Shown here piece after piece: positions 36,829 to 38,226 of a stretch of 38,226 bases of DNA. Within the stretch, counting starts at the first letter, position 1. Every line of letters starts with the position of its first letter. Location of the stretch: positions 1 through 38,226 of the IMG/VR virus record IMGVR_UViG_3300037156_000075; one strand, 5' to 3'. Position numbers and translations under genes: made by a program. The notes beneath the pieces were generated by a model. The model saw only the letters and a list, made by a program, of their open reading frames with translations. It had not been told where the DNA came from and made no database searches. This stretch comes from a virus.

Positions 36829-38226
36829 ATGACAGAGCTCCACATCTCTCTTCAGCCAAAGCAAAAGCAGTTTCTCAAGTCAGTTGAGAGCACGCCGATT
36901 ACGTTTTTCGGTGGCGCGAAAGGCGGCGGGAAATCCAAGGGCGTGAGGCTTATCCTGCTTCTTCGCAGGCTTCGTTATCCGGGAACTCATGCCGCGCTCT
37001 TTCGCCGCACCTACAAAGAACTCGAGGGCAATCACATCCGGCCCCTGTTTGAAGAATTCCCAATGCTTAAGGCATATTGGAACGATTCCAAAAAGCTTTT
37101 GTCTTTACCCAATGGCTCCTCAATCGAATTCTGCCACTGCGAAAACGCCAAAGACGTCGAGCGGTACCAGGGCCGAGAATATGACGACCTTGCAATCGAA
37201 GAGGCCGGTCAATGGCTCGAGAAAATGTTTCGAACACTTCTGGGCTCAAACCGCTCGAGCAAAGCCGGAATCAAACCGCGGTGCCTGCTCACGGGGAACC
37301 CGGGCGGCGTTGGCCACACATGGCTTAAGCGTCTCTTTATCGAACGAAGATTCACAGAGCGCGAGCGCCCAGAGGACCATGCGTTCATCAAGGCGCTCGT
37401 GGACGACAACCCAGCGCTCCTCGAAAACGATCCTGATTATGTTCACAGATTAAATTCTGAACCAAACGAAGCGTTACGAAAGGCCTATCGATATGGTGAT
37501 TGGGACATCTTTGCGGGCCAATTCTTTGGTGAGATTCGGCGCGAGGTTCACTTCATTGAGCCTTTTCCCATTCCTCGTCATTGGCCCCGTTTCGGCTCAT
37601 ACGATTTTGGATTTAACCATCCCGCAGCTTTTGGCTGGTTCACCAACGATGAGGACGGAAACGTTTTCCTTTATCGGGAGTTTATCAAGGCGGGGCTACG
37701 GGTTGATCAATTTTCCAAACACGTTAACCAATTCGAAGACACCAAGCTCCTCAATCCTGTTGTTGCAGGATGGGACGCATGGGCCCAAAAGAATGTAATT
37801 TCGTCGCACGATAAGGGCTCAAGCCCAACGGTCGCGGAAGAATTCGCAGCACATGAAATTCAACTCTCACGCGCGGAGATCGATCGCATTCAAGGCGCGC
37901 AGCAAGTTCGAAACTATCTCGCGTGGCAGAAGACCACGCCAGAGGGCAAAGACGGCCGGCCGAGATTCTATATTTTCAACACATGCCCAATTACTTTCGA
38001 TGCGCTCACGAGAATGCAGCACGACCCGGACCGCTTAGAAGATGTTTTGAAAGTTGATTCATCTGACGGCGATCCTCTCTCGGGCGATGACGCCTACGAT
38101 ATGTGCCGCTACGCCCTCATGAGCCGCCCAATGATCGCCCAAGCTCCGAAGGTGCGAAATCCCTATGGCTCTTCAGCGTGGGCCGCACAGCAAACTAAGC
38201 AAATGGAAGAGTCAATCGATCACCAA
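36829..38226 (+). CDS. terL: Terminase large subunit TerL, 5' part
   Basis: The first 466 codons of TerL, running off the right edge; the missing end is at 1-929. Walker A GGAKGGGKS (residues 28-36) and Walker B DDLAIEEAG (119-127, with the catalytic Glu) are clear, with the coupling motif TGNPGG (about 155-160). The RNase H-like nuclease starts with GSYDFGFNHP (Asp about 259). TerL is the ATPase that drives DNA into the procapsid and cuts it. ATG follows the preceding TAA with no gap. In the redundant part this copy differs from the copy at 1-815 mostly at synonymous positions. Confidence 0.95.
   Translation, partial: MTELHISLQPKQKQFLKSVESTPITFFGGAKGGGKSKGVRLILLLRRLRYPGTHAALFRRTYKELEGNHIRPLFEEFPMLKAYWNDSKKLLSLPNGSSIEFCHCENAKDVERYQGREYDDLAIEEAGQWLEKMFRTLLGSNRSSKAGIKPRCLLTGNPGGVGHTWLKRLFIERRFTERERPEDHAFIKALVDDNPALLENDPDYVHRLNSEPNEALRKAYRYGDWDIFAGQFFGEIRREVHFIEPFPIPRHWPRFGSYDFGFNHPAAFGWFTNDEDGNVFLYREFIKAGLRVDQFSKHVNQFEDTKLLNPVVAGWDAWAQKNVISSHDKGSSPTVAEEFAAHEIQLSRAEIDRIQGAQQVRNYLAWQKTTPEGKDGRPRFYIFNTCPITFDALTRMQHDPDRLEDVLKVDSSDGDPLSGDDAYDMCRYALMSRPMIAQAPKVRNPYGSSAWAAQQTKQMEESIDHQ
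37412..38226 (+). repeat. Divergent terminal redundancy (wraps to 1-815)
   Basis: Bases 37412-38226 correspond to 1-815 at an offset of 37411 with no gaps and about 27 mismatches by eye (about 3.3 percent). Nearly all changes are synonymous in terL; the exceptions I see are one Ala/Ser and one Gln/Lys. This marks a circular or circularly permuted genome assembled from at least two related variants. Confidence 0.93.

Noticed and set aside
36978-36994. Sequence CCGGGAACTCATGCCG resembling the late element halves in TerL
   Set aside because: Order of the halves is swapped, the copy is inside conserved coding sequence and not at an operon boundary.

Overview
The window is a near-complete genome of a short-tailed (podovirus-like) double-stranded DNA phage, read as a wrapped circular contig. 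The last 815 bases (37412-38226) repeat the first 815 with about 27 mismatches, so one genome unit is about 37.4 kb. The large terminase gene is cut by the ends: its 5' part is at 36829-38226 and its 3' part at 1-929. The call rests on TerL, portal, scaffold, HK97-type capsid protein, an adaptor and a P22 gp10/T7 gp12-like tail hub, followed by four long glycine/alanine-rich ejection-type proteins. There is no sheath, no tape measure and no tail tube chaperone. A Gram-negative host is likely but is not proven by the sequence. An integrase-like tyrosine recombinase, several small repressor-like genes and divergent operators suggest a temperate or formerly temperate life style.

Layout. (1) 1-5089 (+): TerL end, small proteins, portal, a 30-residue membrane peptide missed by length filters, two small proteins and the scaffold. 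(2) 5086-5447 (-): a two-gene island holding a 32-residue basic peptide and an Acb2/T4 Vs.4-like cyclic-nucleotide sponge. (3) 5522-19000 (+): capsid, adaptor, hub and ejection proteins. (4) 19001-23356 (+): fibre module and lysis candidates, including a fibre protein with a Sec signal peptide and a DUF5675 protein with no ordinary start codon. (5) 23333-23617: a ribbon-helix-helix gene (-) and a palindromic operator. (6) 23630-33957 (+): early/accessory region with YqaJ exonuclease, RecT annealase, RtcB RNA ligase, tyrosine recombinase, a 27-unit pentapeptide-repeat protein, an autoregulated-looking minus-strand HTH pair, and about twelve tiny, translationally coupled genes, several with Cys pairs. 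(7) 34000-35094: a free-standing FliA-like sigma region 4 gene (-) divergent from an HTH gene (+). The HTH gene is preceded by a textbook sigma28-type promoter that overlaps the same 13-nt operator core seen at 23605. (8) 35096-38226 (+): GNAT-like protein, small genes, terminase region.

The most notable regulatory signal is an 18-nt element, GACTCATGCCGGGAATCC. It occurs exactly three times, always on + and always between operons: before the capsid gene (5522), before the fibre module (19001) and before the packaging module (35096). Each copy also opens a seven-codon reading frame (MPGIHTY, MPGILIN, MPGILSL). It splits the late genes into three transcription or translation units. I infer that these are late promoters or leader-peptide elements, possibly served by the phage-encoded sigma4/HTH pair. 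No DNA polymerase, helicase, primase, phage RNA polymerase or canonical endolysin is recognisable, so replication and basal transcription should rely on the host.
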